A stretch of 64,000 nucleotides of DNA, from contig JANMGQ010000109.1 in the NCBI GenBank assembly GCA_031374735.1, positions 6,695 through 70,694 of the forward strand. The letters are read 5' to 3'. Position 1 is the stretch's first letter; every line of letters starts with the position of its first letter. Shown here piece after piece: positions 61,158-64,000 of the stretch. The translations under genes were made by a program, and so were the position numbers. The stretch is from JABFRJ01 sp031374735. GTDB lineage: Bacteria; Pseudomonadota; Alphaproteobacteria; Rhizobiales; Hyphomicrobiaceae. The notes under the pieces were generated by a model. It was not told where the DNA came from. It ran no database searches and was given only the letters and a program-made list of their open reading frames with translations.

Positions 61158-62033
61158 TCATCGGCCAAGCTCCCCAATCCAGCGCCGCACAACGGGCCAG
61201 ACGCGCGCCGGCGCATCGCGGAACGGGCCGTGACCGCAACCGTCAAAAAGCGCAAGCTCCGTGCTGCTTTTTGGCAGGCAAGCCGCGATCTCCTCGGACA
61301 GATGCGGGGGTGTGATCGGATCTTCCCGGCCGCCGATCACCAGGACAGGGCTCATCGCTTTCGCCAGCGCAAGCCGTTTCAAAGCGGGCCGGAAGTCCAT
61401 CCGGTGGATCTCGCCACCGGCAGCCGAAAAGTGCCGCATCATCTCGATGCTGGTGATCGAGCGATGGGATTGGTCGGGGTCGGCTGGCGGCGCCGCGGCA
61501 TAGAGCGGCATGCACACCCGCAGATAGTCCGCCAGATCCTGGTCACCGAGATTGGCCCAGAACCGCTCGGCGATGGCACGTGAGTCAGGACCGCCCTTGC
61601 GTTCAAAAAAATCGAAGGTCGACGGAAAGTCCATGCGCGCCGCGCTCGATGAGATGACGACGCCTGCGGCATGGCCCGGATACCGCGTCAGGTAGGACTG
61701 TGCGACCATGCCGCCAAAACTCTGGCCAAAGACGATCGGCTTCTCGATGCCGAGCACGTCGCACAGGCCCTTCACATCGTCGCCCCACTGGTCGAGCGAC
61801 CACGTGCGTGTGTCGCTCGGCTGGCTGCGTCCATTGCCGCGATGATCGATGTACAGCACCTGCGCCACGTCAGCGAAGTGGTCGAAGTCCGGCCGCATGC
61901 GCGCATGATCGAAACCGGGGCCGCCATGCATGACAATCAGCGTTGGCTTCTCGATCAGCCGTGGCCCGTCGATGCGCAGCTTTTCGCCGACGCAGTCGAA
62001 GAACAGGCGCTGGCCGTTGACGTTCACGAACAT
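61158..62033 (-). CDS. alpha/beta hydrolase, proline iminopeptidase-like
   Basis: A 291-residue cytosolic alpha/beta hydrolase with the S33 family motifs: oxyanion motif MHGGPGFDHARM, YIDHRGNGRS, nucleophile elbow VFGQSFGGMVAQSYL, acid near GGREDPITPP and histidine in DGCGHGPFRD. Proline iminopeptidases release N-terminal proline from peptides, but this family also holds esterases. It lies 48 bp after the M20 amidohydrolase on the same strand, so the two probably form a peptide/amide catabolic unit. Confidence 0.87.
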   Translation of the reverse strand: MFVNVNGQRLFFDCVGEKLRIDGPRLIEKPTLIVMHGGPGFDHARMRPDFDHFADVAQVLYIDHRGNGRSQPSDTRTWSLDQWGDDVKGLCDVLGIEKPIVFGQSFGGMVAQSYLTRYPGHAAGVVISSSAARMDFPSTFDFFERKGGPDSRAIAERFWANLGDQDLADYLRVCMPLYAAAPPADPDQSHRSITSIEMMRHFSAAGGEIHRMDFRPALKRLALAKAMSPVLVIGGREDPITPPHLSEEIAACLPKSSTELALFDGCGHGPFRDAPARVWPVVRRWIGELGR

Positions 62034-62081
62034 GGGATTGAACCGGGCTGCGGTTGACGAGGGTTGCCGTCTTCGAATGCC

Positions 62082-63284
62082 TCACGCATCGCCCGGCTGG
62101 CGCTGCAAGGTCCGCTCCACCAAGCGTGACCAAAGCGCGGCGCCGAGCGGAATGGCGGCGTCGTTGAAATCATAGCGATCGTTGTGCACGGGCGCGCTCG
62201 CCTCGCCATTGCCGATGTTGATGTAGGCGCCCGGCACCTGCTCCAGCATGAATGCGAAGTCCTCCGACGCCGATGCCGGTGGCTTGTTGCGCTCGACATT
62301 GGCCTCGCCCACCAACTCAGCAGCTGTGTCTGCGATCGCCGCGGTCGCGTCGGGTGCATTCACCAGTGGCGCAAAGATCAAGCGATAGTCGACCTCGGCC
62401 TTGGCCCCAAGACCCGCTGCAACTCCCTGCACCACGCGCTTCATCCCAGCTTCGATCTGGTTGAGCGTTTCGCGCGTCATGGCGCGCACGGTGCCAGACA
62501 TGCGCGCACGCTCCGGCACGACGTTGTAGGCGTCACCGCCGTGGATCTGCGTGACACTCAAGACGCCCATGGTGCCCGGCGTCAGGTTGCGCGAGACGAC
62601 GGTCTGCAGCGCGGTCCCGATGTGGCAGGCCGCCACCACCGGATCGATGCCGGCATCCGGTCGGGCGCCATGCGTGCCGCTGCCCGTGATGGCGATATCG
62701 AAAAAAGCACCACCGGCCATCCCAACACCCGGCGCAATCGAAAAATGTCCGACCGCGGCGCCAGGCCGATTGTGCATGCCGTAGATGTCGTCACACGGGA
62801 ATTTGCTGAACAGACCTTCGTCCAACATCGCGAGCGCGCCTCCCATGCCTTCCTCGCCGGGCTGAAAAATGAAGTTCACCGTGCCGTTGAACTGACGCGT
62901 CTCGGCGAGATATCGGGCGGCGCCGAGCAGCATTGTCGTGTGGCCGTCGTGGCCGCAGGCATGATGCACACCGGCTGTGCCACTGCGATAGGGCACGCCC
63001 GTCGCCTCGATGATGGGCAACGCATCCATGTCGGCGCGTAGTCCAATGCGCCGCAAGCCATTGCCATTGCGCAGAACACCGACGACCGCTGCACCACCGA
63101 CCATGCGATGCACCTCGATACCCCAGGACGTCAGCAACTGCGCGACAACGTCGGCGGTGCGATGCGTCTCAAGACCGAGCTCGGGATGCGCATGAATATC
63201 GTGACGGATGGCCGTCAACGCGTCCTGATAGGTGCGCATTCGCTCGAGTGCAGCGGTTGGTTGGCTCTGAGACAGTGCTGGCAT
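62082..63284 (-). CDS. M20-family amidohydrolase (hippurate/aminoacylase type)
   Basis: A 400-residue metallopeptidase-fold amidohydrolase. Metal and catalytic motifs are IRHDIHAHPELGLETHRTA, GLRADMDALPI, HHACGHDGHTTMLLGAARYL (Cys-His), FIFQPGEEGMGGALAML (Glu pair), GMHNRPG and ASASEDFAFML. It hydrolyses N-acyl or N-aryl amino acids. The ATG at 63284 matches family starts; the upstream in-frame extension runs antisense into the transposase relic and is not real. It heads a two-gene run with the iminopeptidase-like gene. Confidence 0.9.
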   Translation of the reverse strand: MPALSQSQPTAALERMRTYQDALTAIRHDIHAHPELGLETHRTADVVAQLLTSWGIEVHRMVGGAAVVGVLRNGNGLRRIGLRADMDALPIIEATGVPYRSGTAGVHHACGHDGHTTMLLGAARYLAETRQFNGTVNFIFQPGEEGMGGALAMLDEGLFSKFPCDDIYGMHNRPGAAVGHFSIAPGVGMAGGAFFDIAITGSGTHGARPDAGIDPVVAACHIGTALQTVVSRNLTPGTMGVLSVTQIHGGDAYNVVPERARMSGTVRAMTRETLNQIEAGMKRVVQGVAAGLGAKAEVDYRLIFAPLVNAPDATAAIADTAAELVGEANVERNKPPASASEDFAFMLEQVPGAYINIGNGEASAPVHNDRYDFNDAAIPLGAALWSRLVERTLQRQPGDA

Positions 63285-63344
63285 TGCGCGGCTCTCGAAA
63301 GGACAAATGGTCGGCGGACCATCGCCGTAGCCGTGTGGTATGGC

Positions 63345-63790
63345 AAGACGCCGGCTCGGGCGATGCTGAAGCTCTACCCCGAGCACCATCGCGGCTGGAC
63401 GGCCAAAAACTTCCACGATCATGGCGTGCGCCACCACGGCTTTTCGTGGGGCTATACGTCGTGCTGGAAGCGCGCCTTCGGCACGACGCCGAAGACGCAG
63501 CTGCACACGGCGGAACTGCTCGATAAAACACCCAAGCGCGGTGTGCACCGCCGCAAGCGCGAGAGGAAGCCCTGCGAGGGCATGACGCTGCGTCAGGACG
63601 GCTCGCGGCATGTTTGGATCGAGGGGCTGCCGGCCATGGATCTGATCGTCACGTCATGTCGAAGACATACGGAGAATGATGGATGATGCGACGAACGCGA
63701 TCTACTCGGCCTTCCTGATTGTGGAAGGGTACGATGTCGACGTTCCGCGGCTTGACGGACATGATGAGCGCGCACGGCATTCCATCGTCC
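63345..63790 (+). mobile_element. frameshifted ISNCY-type transposase relic
   Basis: Three frames carry consecutive pieces of one transposase. Frame 1 (to about 63658) reads HHRGWTAKNFHDH, then GFSWGYT, KRGVHRRKRERKPCEGM and QDGSRHVW. A second frame from 63682 reads DDATNAIYSAFLIVE. A third from 63737 reads STFRGLTDMMSAHGIPSS. These match from memory the ISNCY-family DDE transposases common in Rhizobiales (Asp of QDGS and of LDDATS). At least two frameshifts and missing ends show it is dead. Terminal repeats were not found. Confidence 0.7.
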
Positions 63791-63944
63791 GATTGCCCCT
63801 TTCCCCCCATTCCCCGGATAGTCCTCCCAAACCGATATAGGCCGTAGGCGGATCTATTACCCATGTATTCGGCCAGGATACGGGCGCTCGCCGACGGGCG
63901 CGCATCGTGTCGGGATGGTGAACTTTCCGTGGTTTCGGGCGGGC

Positions 63945-64000
63945 TCAGGCAGCGGACACGGCCGCGCGTCCGATCGGCGGCGGCTCGGGCCGGATGAGGC
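63945..64000 (-). CDS. possible C-terminal end of a gene running off the window
   Basis: On the minus strand the last 56 bases can be read as an open frame ending LIRPEPPPIGRAAVSAA before a stop at 63945-63947. This could be the tail of a gene that starts beyond the window edge. With so few codons it may be chance. Between 63800 and 63944 I see no feature. Confidence 0.2.
   Translation of the reverse strand, partial: LIRPEPPPIGRAAVSAA

Noticed and set aside
63285..63611. N-terminal extension of the M20 amidohydrolase to 63611
   Set aside because: This stretch is antisense to the ISNCY relic and does not resemble the family.

Overview
The window reads as chromosomal DNA of a GC-rich alphaproteobacterium, most likely of the order Hyphomicrobiales (Rhizobiales). 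The main clues are a ChvG/ChvI-type two-component pair close to an ATP-type pckA, an alpha-type SspB adaptor, a DUF1674 (SdhAF4-type) protein, a DUF2628 protein, a DUF6456/DnaA-like HTH pair and rhizobial-type outer-membrane beta-barrels. The genus cannot be fixed from this sequence. I see no rRNA, tRNA, CRISPR array, prophage or intact insertion sequence.

Layout. 1-1106: a GTTGCGT-rich non-coding-looking tract and two small hypothetical genes. 1213-5889: a fused TAXI-TRAP permease, a DUF1185 protein, a SIS-domain sugar-phosphate enzyme and sspB, with an IS1595-like relic wedged between the first two. 6153-13449: a five-gene peptide-type ABC importer (minus strand), interrupted by a 239-bp palindromic element, with a divergent amidase. 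13468-18440: a PleC/DivJ-like histidine kinase, a DUF1674 protein, chvG and chvI. 18848-25949: a large secreted TPR protein with a ClpP-like domain, a HugZ/PNPOx-like protein, pckA and a DUF882 peptidase-like protein. 26320-28443: two tandem outer-membrane barrels. 28767-34170: an RND efflux adaptor and pump, split by an antisense toxin-antitoxin cassette.

34293-39397: a Pcm-like methyltransferase, enoyl-CoA hydratase, small M15 peptidase, cyclic-nucleotide-gated K+ channel and a secreted SGNH hydrolase. 39435-43461: a cluster rich in thiol-dependent enzymes (glutaredoxin-DinB fusion, HCCA isomerase, GST) plus an M20 carbamoylase-type hydrolase. 43627-46184: hldD and hldE for ADP-heptose. 46567-53847: membrane proteins, tlyA overlapping a TrmA/RlmD-type RNA methyltransferase, an orphan SucD-like subunit, and ycjX-ycjF separated by a second 237-bp palindromic element. 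54704-56665: rmd and gmd for GDP-D-rhamnose. 57249-59780: the DUF6456/HTH pair and a DUF1214/DUF1254 pair. 59937-63284: a DUF4258 protein, YdcF, a proline-iminopeptidase-like hydrolase and an M20 amidohydrolase. The window ends in a frameshifted ISNCY-type transposase relic.

How the parts fit. Several genes concern the envelope: heptose and rhamnose donors, ChvGI signalling, outer-membrane proteins, RND efflux and secreted peptidase-like proteins. A second theme is peptide and amide use: the ABC importer, amidase, iminopeptidase and two M20 hydrolases. The most distinctive structural signal is a family of long intergenic palindromic elements (10090-10328 and 52412-52648, with shorter relatives at 26103-26192 and 15213-15386). 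Their hairpin arms differ in sequence between copies but stay complementary. The other signal worth following is the toxin-antitoxin cassette lying antisense between the two RND genes.
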